DNA of 64,000 nt from Hoeflea_A sp963921345 (GTDB lineage Bacteria > Pseudomonadota > Alphaproteobacteria > Rhizobiales > Rhizobiaceae): positions 3,534,001-3,598,000 of the forward strand of contig CAWUFE020000007.1 of the NCBI GenBank assembly GCA_963921345.3, read 5' to 3'. Below are positions 18,214-25,733 of the stretch, one piece after another. The translations under genes were made by a program, and so were the position numbers. The stretch's first letter is position 1. Each line of letters begins with the position of its first letter. The notes below the pieces were generated by a model. That model ran no database searches and had not been told where the DNA came from. It was given only the letters and a program-made list of their open reading frames with translations.

Positions 18214-18654
18214 TCAGCCTCCTACCACATGGCGAACGACGAACACGGTGGCGAAGGTCGCCAGCATGAAAGTGAGCGTCGCGGCGATCGAGCGCGGCGA
18301 CAGCCGCGCCATGCCGCAAACGCCGTGGCCCGACGTGCAGCCGCTGCCGAAGGTCACGCCGATACCGACGATGAAGCCGCCGGCAACCAGCATCGGCAGG
18401 GATACCGGCACGGTGACGGTCGGGAAACTGCCGGTCGCCGCCAGATAGGCCAGCGGCGCCGTCATCATGCCGGCCAGCAACGCGGCCCGCCATTGCCAGT
18501 CGCGAAAACCGGTCGGGAACACAAACCCCGACAGGATCCCGGTGGCGCCCATGATGCGGCCGTGGAAGAGCATCAGCAGCACCGCCGACAGGCCGATCAG
18601 AAGGCCGCCGACCAGCGACAGCCAGGGAGTGAATTGAGTCTCGAACATGGTCAT
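18214..18654 (-). CDS. YeeE/YedE-type half-transporter
   Basis: 146 residues starting MTMFETQFTPWLSL. The start overlaps the stop of the DUF2892 gene as ATGA at 18651-18654, which selects this ATG over others. Four to five membrane helices and the motif VTFGSGCTSGHGVCG identify a YeeE/YedE first-half protein; its cysteines line the sulfur-compound path in known family members. With the next gene it makes a split transporter of the kind found beside Blh/SQR genes. Confidence 0.88.
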   Translation of the reverse strand: MTMFETQFTPWLSLVGGLLIGLSAVLLMLFHGRIMGATGILSGFVFPTGFRDWQWRAALLAGMMTAPLAYLAATGSFPTVTVPVSLPMLVAGGFIVGIGVTFGSGCTSGHGVCGMARLSPRSIAATLTFMLATFATVFVVRHVVGG

Positions 18655-18863
18655 ACCCCACAAGTTCTCAAACCGAACAGGCGATAGAGAGGGCAGAACC
18701 GGAGCCCTGCCGTCGCCAACAGAACGATGCCGACAGTATACGCGCCATAAAGCGCGACGGGTTGATTCCAGATTTCGCCGGGCAACAGGGTCGGCGCCAG
18801 CGTCAGGGCAAGGCCTGTAACAAGCCTGACCAGCCGATCGACGGTTCCGAGATTCGCGATCAT
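18651..18863 (-). CDS. DUF2892 small membrane protein
   Basis: 70 residues with two hydrophobic segments (GLALTLAPTLL and YTVGIVLLATAGL) and the DUF2892/YgaP-type pattern NLGTVDRLVRLVTG at the start and CPLYRLFGLRTC at the end. DUF2892 proteins often sit next to rhodanese, YeeE and sulfide-oxidation genes. It is the first gene of the sulfur operon and overlaps the next start by four bases. I see no BigR-type repressor gene beside it. Confidence 0.82.
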   Translation of the reverse strand: MIANLGTVDRLVRLVTGLALTLAPTLLPGEIWNQPVALYGAYTVGIVLLATAGLRFCPLYRLFGLRTCGV

Positions 18864-18941
18864 GGTCGCTCTCCATAGGGGTTCGATGAACGCACTATGG
18901 AGAAACGCGCGGCGCCTGTCGGTGATTAAGTCACAAAGGCG

Positions 18942-20372
18942 TCAGGTCGCGTGTTCCGGCGGCGGCGTGGCACCCGGCGCGCCCAATTTGAGCGCCGCCT
19001 CGCGACCGCCGTGGCGAGCGATCATGGCGGCCTGATCGGCAAAGGCCTGGGCGTCGACGTCCGACGGATCGCAGATCTTCAGGAGCTCGGCGTGCATGGC
19101 GGCAAGTACCGGTTCATGGGCCGGATCGGCAGCCAGGTCGGTGCATTCTTCCGGGTCGGTTTCGAGATCGAACAGTTCCGGCGGGAACCCTTCGTAATAA
19201 TTGTATTTCCAGCGGCCCTTGCGCAGCATGAAGGCGCCCGACACCGCGCCGGCCGCATGGTATTCGCTGAAAACGACGCGTTCGCGGTCGGTCGCTTCGG
19301 CTGCGATCTCCATCAGAGGGCGGGCGCCGGCCTCGCCTTCGAACGGGCAGCCGAAACGGTTGGCGATCGTGGTCGAGAGGTCGAGCAGGCTGACCGGCGT
19401 GTCGCAAACGCCCCTTCGTCCGCCTGGATCGGACATGATAAGCGGGACGGCGACACTTTCCTCGTAAAGATTGGATTTGCCCCACAGGCCGCGCGCGCCG
19501 ACATTGTCGCCATGGTCGGAGGTGTAGACCACCGTCGTCGAGCCGGTCATCCCCGCCTCGTCCAGGGCACTGAGGATTTCGCCGACATTGTGGTCGAGCC
19601 AGGAGCACAGGCCGAAATAGGAGGCAACGGCGCGCTGACGCTCGGATTCGTCGGCAAATTTCGCCTCGCTGTCCATGAACGCGTTCTGCTTTTCCACCCA
19701 GGGGTGGCGGCGATAGCCGTCCTTCGGGTGCAGCTTCGCCGGAGGCAACCGGTCGTGCGGGTAGAGGTCGTAAAACCGCTTCGGAACCACCAACGGAAAA
19801 TGCGGCGCCACGAGGCCGACGAACAGGCACCAGGGCGGGCCGTCCTGCCCTGCCCGGTCGGCAATCCACTCCTTTGTGTGCCTGACGACAGCAGCATCGT
19901 AGTCGGTGTATCTGCTTTCGCCCGGCCCGATATAGTCGCCGAGCATGCGGCCCGTGCCATCGACGCGCTCGTCTTCCCGGCGGATGGAGGCCCAGACCAT
20001 GCCGACGCCGCCGGCCACCATCATCGGGATGTGCTCGACATCGAACCCCGCCGGATCCTCCTGCGACCGGTAATGCAGCTTGCCGATGGACTCGACCGCA
20101 ATGCCGGCGCTCTGCAGTGCATGGCCCCAACCGGGGATCGAGCCGTCATAGGGCATCGCATTGTCCCAGAGGCGATTGCGGTGGACGTAACGGCCGGTCG
20201 CGAACGAAGCGCGCGCCGGCACGCAGATCGGCGATGGCGTGTAGGCGTTGGAGAAACGCAAGCCGCGCTCGGCCAGCGCATCCAGATTGGGGGTCTCGAC
20301 GAGTGGATGTCCGGCACAGCCCATGGCCCGTGCCTGGTGTTCATCCGACATGATGACGAGAAGATTGTTCAT
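18942..20372 (-). CDS. Cys-type sulfatase (choline-sulfatase-like), first TTT locus
   Basis: 476 residues, no signal peptide, so cytoplasmic. Metal-binding start MSDEHQARAMG (Asp10), then the sulfatase signature with Cys50 in CVPARASFATGR, which must be converted to formylglycine, and TSDHGDNVGARGLWGKSN further on. The class is type I sulfatase; the closest feel is choline-sulfatase/arylsulfatase A, but the substrate is not fixed by sequence. Its ATG overlaps the MarR stop as ATGA (20369-20372), so both form an operon divergent from the TctC-TctB-TctA genes. Confidence 0.88.
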   Translation of the reverse strand: MNNLLVIMSDEHQARAMGCAGHPLVETPNLDALAERGLRFSNAYTPSPICVPARASFATGRYVHRNRLWDNAMPYDGSIPGWGHALQSAGIAVESIGKLHYRSQEDPAGFDVEHIPMMVAGGVGMVWASIRREDERVDGTGRMLGDYIGPGESRYTDYDAAVVRHTKEWIADRAGQDGPPWCLFVGLVAPHFPLVVPKRFYDLYPHDRLPPAKLHPKDGYRRHPWVEKQNAFMDSEAKFADESERQRAVASYFGLCSWLDHNVGEILSALDEAGMTGSTTVVYTSDHGDNVGARGLWGKSNLYEESVAVPLIMSDPGGRRGVCDTPVSLLDLSTTIANRFGCPFEGEAGARPLMEIAAEATDRERVVFSEYHAAGAVSGAFMLRKGRWKYNYYEGFPPELFDLETDPEECTDLAADPAHEPVLAAMHAELLKICDPSDVDAQAFADQAAMIARHGGREAALKLGAPGATPPPEHAT

Positions 20373-20854
20373 GTGCCGTCCTGGAAGTCCCGGCGCTCGG
20401 TGGCACGCTCGATCTTGTCCAGTGCTTCCAGAAAGGCATCCTGCTGGGCATCGCTCAATTCGGCGACGAGGTTCGCCTGTCTTGCCTGCATGATCGGCAG
20501 CATGCGGTCATAGATGGCACGGCCGCTGGCAGTCAGGGACAGCAGCTGGCTGCGCTGGTCGCGCGGGTCGGGTCTGCTTTTGATCAGCTTGTCGGCAATC
20601 AGTCCTTTCAGCTTGCGGCTGAGCAACCCCTTGTCGAGCTGGCCGAAGCGGGCGATTGCGATCGGCGAGGTCTCGCCGAGGATAGAGACGATGGCGATGG
20701 TGCGCCACTGGATGACCGACAGGCCGCACTCGCGATCGAGGATGGCAGTCGCCTGGGCGTTGAGCTTGGCCTGGACCCGCGACATCCGGAAGGTGACGAA
20801 GCGGCTCAGCGGATGGTCGTCCGGCGGCCTTTTGTTTTTCTGATCGTCGAGCAC
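20369..20854 (-). CDS. MarR-family transcriptional regulator
   Basis: 161 residues from the GTG at 20854, chosen because GGGAGG lies seven bases upstream; an ATG at 20869 is the alternative start. Winged helix features: GLSVIQWRTIAIVSIL, IAIARFGQLDKGLLSRKLKGL and the wing DPRDQRSQLLSLTASG. It is co-transcribed with the first sulfatase gene and divergent from a tripartite transporter operon. A 14-bp palindrome in the shared promoter is a natural operator. It probably senses a sulfated substrate or its desulfated product. Confidence 0.88.
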   Translation of the reverse strand: MLDDQKNKRPPDDHPLSRFVTFRMSRVQAKLNAQATAILDRECGLSVIQWRTIAIVSILGETSPIAIARFGQLDKGLLSRKLKGLIADKLIKSRPDPRDQRSQLLSLTASGRAIYDRMLPIMQARQANLVAELSDAQQDAFLEALDKIERATERRDFQDGT

Positions 20855-20896
20855 GCTCGCGCCTCCCATCTTGGCAAAGCAGCATTCCAGAATTTA

Positions 20897-20910
20897 GTTG
20901 ACAGGTCAAC
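20897..20910. promoter_or_regulatory. Palindrome in the marR/tctC promoter, candidate MarR operator
   Basis: GTTGAC-AG-GTCAAC, a perfect 6-2-6 inverted repeat between the divergent MarR and TctC genes. It overlaps a TTGACA that could serve as a -35 box, so a bound MarR protein would block transcription. A TATAGT lies 22 bases further on, longer than ideal spacing. Confidence 0.55.
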
Positions 20911-20955
20911 GAAATTGTGACCTGCTATAGTCATCTTATTTGGGAGGAACGGAAA

Positions 20956-21909
20956 ATGCGCCACTTTTCAGCCATTGCTGCTGTTTTTGCGGGTATTTTT
21001 TCACTGATCGCAACTTCCGTCGCTGCCTCGGACTGGACTCCGCCCGGCCCGATCAAGCTGATGATCGGCTTTCGTGCCGGCGGCGGCGCCGACACCCAGG
21101 CGCGGCTGATTGCAGAGGAGATCGAAAATCGCCTCGGTTGGAAGTTCATCCCGGAACAGGTGACTGGCAAAGGCGGCCTCAACCTGGCGGCGGCGCTCAA
21201 GGACCAGCCGAACGACGGCTCCGTCGTCGGCATGCTGGTCACCGAGTCGCTGGCCTACAACATGCAGGCGGCCAATGCCGGCATGACCCAGGCCGATTTC
21301 ACGCCGATCACCACCACCGCCGGTTTCCAGATGGGCATCGTCTCGCCGGCAGCGAAGGGCTGGAAGAATTTCAACGACGTCATCGCCGCGGCAAAGGGCG
21401 GCCAGCAGATCCGCTTCGGCGTGATGAGCCCGAAACTGGCCGATCTCGCCTATCTGCTCGGCAGGGCCAATGACGTCGACTTCAACATCGTCTCGGTCAA
21501 GGGCGGCAAGGCGGTCATGGACGGTGTCAATGCCGGCGACCTCGACCTCGGCTTCATGGCCGGCATCCAGGCCAAGGGCGTGGCAGCCGGTGATCTGGTC
21601 AACCTGGCATCCGGCCTTTCGACGCCGCTGAATCAGACGCCCGACGCACCGACCATGGCGGACCTCGGGGTCGACTATCACGCCGACGGATATTTCGTTT
21701 TCGTCGGCCCGGCCGGTATGCCTGCAGAAGCGCGCGACGCCCTCGCCGAAGCCATTGCCGCGGTCGTCAACGACGAAAACACCAAGGCTGGCGCGATGAT
21801 CAAGGGTGCCTTCGGCGGTGCCCAGACCATCAAGGGCGACGCGTTGTCCGCCCTGATGAAGAATGACTGGGATTCGGCCGGCGAGTTGATGGAGGCCTCG
21901 GCGAACTAG
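20956..21909 (+). CDS. TTT family substrate-binding protein (TctC-like)
   Basis: 317 residues from ATG 20956 with GGGAGG upstream. A signal peptide (MRHFSAIAAVFAGIFSLIA, cleavage near VAA-SDW) sends it to the periplasm. The mature part is a Bug/TctC protein: PGPIKLMIGFRAGGGADTQARLI, VTGKGGLNLAAALK, and a C-terminal helix-rich lobe. It captures an organic anion and hands it to TctA/TctB. First gene of an operon ending in a sulfatase, so a sulfated organic ligand is inferred. Confidence 0.9.
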   Translation: MRHFSAIAAVFAGIFSLIATSVAASDWTPPGPIKLMIGFRAGGGADTQARLIAEEIENRLGWKFIPEQVTGKGGLNLAAALKDQPNDGSVVGMLVTESLAYNMQAANAGMTQADFTPITTTAGFQMGIVSPAAKGWKNFNDVIAAAKGGQQIRFGVMSPKLADLAYLLGRANDVDFNIVSVKGGKAVMDGVNAGDLDLGFMAGIQAKGVAAGDLVNLASGLSTPLNQTPDAPTMADLGVDYHADGYFVFVGPAGMPAEARDALAEAIAAVVNDENTKAGAMIKGAFGGAQTIKGDALSALMKNDWDSAGELMEASAN

Positions 21910-21962
21910 GCTGGATTGCCTGAAACCAGGCCGGCAAAACGGGCTGCGAACGGGGTTTCGAC

Positions 21963-22529
21963 ATGCCGCGCAAGGTCAATCGCGACACCCTGCTGGGTCT
22001 CCTGTGCATCGGGTTCTCGCTGCTGCTCGTGCTGGTGTGGATCCCGCTGGACACCGATACGGGGCTGATCGAGAAGGTACGCCGGCACACGGCGATCGGC
22101 GATGCGCTCGCCCCGTCGCTCGCCGGCCTGTTCATCCTGTTCGGCGGGGTGATGCTCGCCCTGGTCGAACGCGCGCCGGATGCGGGCGGCGCGGTCACCC
22201 TCAAAAACCTGGCCTACCTGGCCCGGCTCATCGCCCTGCTGATCGTGTCGACCAGCCTGATGCGCTGGAGCGGACCGATTGCGGTCGCCATCGCCAACGG
22301 TCTGACCGAAAGCGAACTTTCCTACCGGCTATTGCGGGACACGCCGCCGTGGAAATATATCGGCTTCGTGCTCGGCGGCATGGCCCTGGTGGCGGGGCTT
22401 ATCGCCTTGATCGAAGGCCGGCTGCGGTTTCGCGCGCTGCTGATCGCGCTGCTCGCCGCGCTGGCGATGATCGTGCTCTACGACCTGCCCTTCGACGACC
22501 TGCTGCTGCCGCCCAACGGTGACGTCTGA
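21963..22529 (+). CDS. TTT family small membrane subunit (TctB-like)
   Basis: 188 residues with four predicted membrane helices (about 8-26, 50-65, 82-98, 130-170). Sequence conservation in TctB is low; the call rests on length, topology and its place between TctC and TctA. The stop shares one base with the TctA start (TGATG at 22527-22531). It is the small subunit of the membrane complex. Confidence 0.85.
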   Translation: MPRKVNRDTLLGLLCIGFSLLLVLVWIPLDTDTGLIEKVRRHTAIGDALAPSLAGLFILFGGVMLALVERAPDAGGAVTLKNLAYLARLIALLIVSTSLMRWSGPIAVAIANGLTESELSYRLLRDTPPWKYIGFVLGGMALVAGLIALIEGRLRFRALLIALLAALAMIVLYDLPFDDLLLPPNGDV

Positions 22530-24124
22530 TGGGCGTTGGCGACTATATCTGGATGGGCATCCAGTCGGTCTTTCTCGGACCGGAACTGTTCAGCCTGTTC
22601 GGACTGCCCATCTCGGTGACCCTGGTGATGATCGTCGCCGGCTTCGTGCTCGGCATCGCCGTCGGCGCGACGCCGGGCCTCGCCGGACCGATGGCGATGG
22701 CCATTTCGCTGCCGATCCTGATCTCGATCTTCGGCTTCACGCCCGATGCCCTGTTGCCGGTCATGGGCTTCCTGATCGGGGTGATGAAGGGCGCGACCAT
22801 CGGCGGTGCCGTGCCGGCCATCCTGTTCAACACGCCGGGCACGCCGGATGCCTTCATGACGACCCTCGACGGCCATCCGATGGCGCGTAACGGGCAGGCC
22901 GGAAAGGCCCTGCGGGTGGCGCATTTTTCATCCGCTGCCGGCGACACGTTTTCCGACGTGGTGCTCATTTTGTGCGCGCCGTTTCTCGCCATTCTGGTCG
23001 AACGCTATCTCGACCTGCCGGAAAAGACCGCGCTGCTGATCCTGTCGCTGGCGTTCATCGCGTCGGTGATCGGCCGCTCGGTCGGCAAGGGGCTGGTGTC
23101 GATGGGGCTCGGCCTGCTCGCCGCCTATATCGGCACCGGAGAGGATTTCTATCCGCGCCTGACATTCGGGGCCCAGCCGCTCGCACAGGGCTTTCCGATC
23201 GCCACCGCGGTCCTCGGCGTTCTCATCATCGGCGAGGTGTTCAAGAGCATCGAGGACCTGTGGCAGGAAAAGCGCAAGTCCGGTGCGCTGCAGTCACAGC
23301 ATTCCAGCGGCGAACAGCGCCTGCATTGGGCCGACATCCGGCGGCTGCTGCCTTTTATCGGCCAGTCCGCCGTCATCGGTACGGCGATCGGCGCCCTGCC
23401 CGGCATCGGGTCGACGCTCGCGGCGACGCTCGGCTACAGCATGGGCAGGCACCGCTATGCGCGGCGCCGCGGTGCCGAAGATCCGCAATTCGGTGAAGGT
23501 GCGCCGGAGGGCGTCGCCGCAACGGAAGCCGCCAATTCTTCCGTATCAGGCGCCAACCTGATCCCTGTCCTGTCGCTGGGCATCCCCGGCAACGCCGCCG
23601 CCGTCTTCCTGATCCTGGCCGCCGACAGCATCGGCGGCTTCAATCCCGGCCCGTCCGTGTTCCGCTTCACCGCCGACGCGGTCAATCCCGAACTGGTCGT
23701 CGCCTTCGGACTGTTCACCGCCATGTTCATCGCCAACGCCGTCAACTGGACCTTCGGCGGCCTGTTCATGCGCTCCATGGGCATCATGATCCGCATTCCC
23801 AAGCACATTCTGCTGCCGGTGGTGCTGCTGCTGACGCTGACGGCGATCTATGTGCAGGAAACCCGCATGGAAGCCATCTGGTTCGCCATCGGCTTCGGCG
23901 TGCTAGGCTATCTCATGCGGGTTGTCGGCATGTCGCCCCTGCCCTTCGTCATCGCCTTCATTCTCGGCGGCCGGCTGGAGGAAACGGCGCGGCAGGCCTA
24001 TGCGGCGACCGGCGGCGACGCGTTTTTCCTGTTTACCCATCCGATCGCGCTGCTGTTCATGGCCCTGGCGGCCGGCGTGGTCGCGTTTACAACACGCCGG
24101 GCCAAGAGCGAGCCGCCCTCATGA
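22529..24124 (+). CDS. TTT family large membrane subunit (TctA-like)
   Basis: 531 residues, eleven or twelve membrane helices. TctA signatures are present: GATPGLAGPMAMAISLPI near the N-terminus, FNTPGTPDAFMTTLDGHPMA, IGALPGIGSTLAATLGYS, and EGVAATEAANSSVSGANLIPVLSLGIPGNAAAV. It is the main permease, driven by an ion gradient. The end overlaps the start of the sulfatase gene as ATGA (24121-24124), which ties substrate import to desulfation. Confidence 0.93.
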   Translation: MGVGDYIWMGIQSVFLGPELFSLFGLPISVTLVMIVAGFVLGIAVGATPGLAGPMAMAISLPILISIFGFTPDALLPVMGFLIGVMKGATIGGAVPAILFNTPGTPDAFMTTLDGHPMARNGQAGKALRVAHFSSAAGDTFSDVVLILCAPFLAILVERYLDLPEKTALLILSLAFIASVIGRSVGKGLVSMGLGLLAAYIGTGEDFYPRLTFGAQPLAQGFPIATAVLGVLIIGEVFKSIEDLWQEKRKSGALQSQHSSGEQRLHWADIRRLLPFIGQSAVIGTAIGALPGIGSTLAATLGYSMGRHRYARRRGAEDPQFGEGAPEGVAATEAANSSVSGANLIPVLSLGIPGNAAAVFLILAADSIGGFNPGPSVFRFTADAVNPELVVAFGLFTAMFIANAVNWTFGGLFMRSMGIMIRIPKHILLPVVLLLTLTAIYVQETRMEAIWFAIGFGVLGYLMRVVGMSPLPFVIAFILGGRLEETARQAYAATGGDAFFLFTHPIALLFMALAAGVVAFTTRRAKSEPPS

Positions 24125-25644
24125 GCCGTCCCAATTTCCTGCTGATATCGGCCGACCAGCAGCGGGCCGACTGTTTCGGCTTCGCCGGCCGCGGCGTGAA
24201 GACGCCGCATCTCGACCGGCTGGCGGCGGACGGAACGCGCTTCGATGCCTGCATCACTCCGTGCGTCGTCTGCCAGCCGGCGCGCGCCTCGATCCTGACC
24301 GGCCAGCTGCCGCGCACCCATGGCGTGCACGACAACGGCATCGACCTCGATCCTGCGATCGGGGAACGCGGCTTTGCCGGTGCGCTGGCCGCCAGCGGTT
24401 ACGAAACGGCGTTCTTCGGCAAGGCGCATTTTTCCACCTATCACACCTTCGAACCGACCGGCACGCCGGAATGCCTGCGGTCATCGGCGGCTTACGACGA
24501 GAGCTGGTTCGGCCCCTATATGGGCTTTGGCCATGTCGAGCTGATGCTGGTCGGCCACAACTGGTTTCCGCCGGAAAAGCCGCCGGCCGGCCAACATTAC
24601 GAGCGCTGGTTCCACGCCGACGGGCGCGGCGACGAGAAGATCGCGCTTTACCGGGAAAATGCCGGCGACACCAAGGGTGCGGCGCAGACCTGGCACTCGC
24701 GCCTGCCGGCCGCCTGGCACAATTCCACCTGGACGGCCGACCGGGCGATCGACTGGCTGAAGAGCGCCGACCGCGACGAACCGTTCTGCACCTGGGTGAG
24801 CTTTCCCGATCCCCACCACCCCTTCGACTGCCCCGAACCCTGGTCGCGGCTGCACGATCCGGCGACGGTCGACCTGCCGCAGCACCGAACACGCCAATTC
24901 GAAGGCCGGCCCTGGTGGCATGAAGCAGTCATGACCCGCGAACCGGCGGGTGATCCCGAAAACGCCGAAATCCGCAAGTCCTACAGCCGCATCGAGCAGC
25001 AGGGCGACGAGCAGCTGCGCGAGATCATCGCCAACACCTACGGCCAGATTTCGCTCATCGACCACAATGTCGGCCGCCTGCTGATCGCCCTCGAGGAGGC
25101 GGGCCTCGCCGACAACACCTATGTGATCTATTTCTCCGACCACGGCGATTGGCTGGGGGACCATGGCCTGATCCTGAAGGGGCCGATGCACTACGAGGGC
25201 CTGCTGCGGGTGCCGCTGATCGTGCGCGGTCCCAAAGTGCCGGCAGGCAGCGCCCTGCCGCATCCGGTCTCGACGCTCGACATCGCCCCGACCCTGTTCG
25301 ACCTCGGCGGCGCCGACCCGCTGCAGACCCAGCACGGCAGCAGCCTGTGGCCGCAGATCTCAGGCAACGGCAACCGCGACTTCGCCCTCAACGAATGGGA
25401 GCTGCTCGCCCAGCGCACCGGCGTCGACCTGTCATTGCGCACCGTGCGCACCGCCCGCCACAAGATGACCGTCGACCTACGTTCGGGAGCGGGCGAGTTA
25501 TATGATCTCGAGGGAGATCCGGCCGAACTGGTCAACCGATTCGGCGACCCGGGCTATGCGGATGTGCGGGGGCAGCTCGAAGTCTATCTGGAGACGCGAC
25601 CGGACGACATGCAGGAGAACAAGGTCCCCGTCGGGATGGCGTGA
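24121..25644 (+). CDS. Cys-type sulfatase, last gene of first TTT operon
   Basis: 507 residues without a signal peptide. SADQQRADCFGF gives the metal Asp, Cys51 in CQPARASILTGQLPRTHG is the formylglycine precursor, and FSDHGDWLGDHGLILKGPMHYEG forms the second metal/substrate site. This is a type I sulfatase of the choline-sulfatase/phosphonate-monoester-hydrolase branch. Translationally coupled to TctA. The import system and the cytoplasmic sulfatase together suggest uptake of an intact sulfate ester, then cleavage inside the cell. Confidence 0.9.
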   Translation: MSRPNFLLISADQQRADCFGFAGRGVKTPHLDRLAADGTRFDACITPCVVCQPARASILTGQLPRTHGVHDNGIDLDPAIGERGFAGALAASGYETAFFGKAHFSTYHTFEPTGTPECLRSSAAYDESWFGPYMGFGHVELMLVGHNWFPPEKPPAGQHYERWFHADGRGDEKIALYRENAGDTKGAAQTWHSRLPAAWHNSTWTADRAIDWLKSADRDEPFCTWVSFPDPHHPFDCPEPWSRLHDPATVDLPQHRTRQFEGRPWWHEAVMTREPAGDPENAEIRKSYSRIEQQGDEQLREIIANTYGQISLIDHNVGRLLIALEEAGLADNTYVIYFSDHGDWLGDHGLILKGPMHYEGLLRVPLIVRGPKVPAGSALPHPVSTLDIAPTLFDLGGADPLQTQHGSSLWPQISGNGNRDFALNEWELLAQRTGVDLSLRTVRTARHKMTVDLRSGAGELYDLEGDPAELVNRFGDPGYADVRGQLEVYLETRPDDMQENKVPVGMA

Positions 25645-25733
25645 AGACCGGACCCTTGCCGGAATAGCGTTTTGCCGGGATAGGAAGTGTGTTTTACTAT
25701 CGATGAAACACCCGAGATCCGGCTTTTGCAGTC

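Noticed and set aside
17768..18661. A 297-codon frame as one membrane protein
   Set aside because: Its first half is a +1 shadow of the first YeeE-type gene. Only the part from MRLISAYLIG is real.
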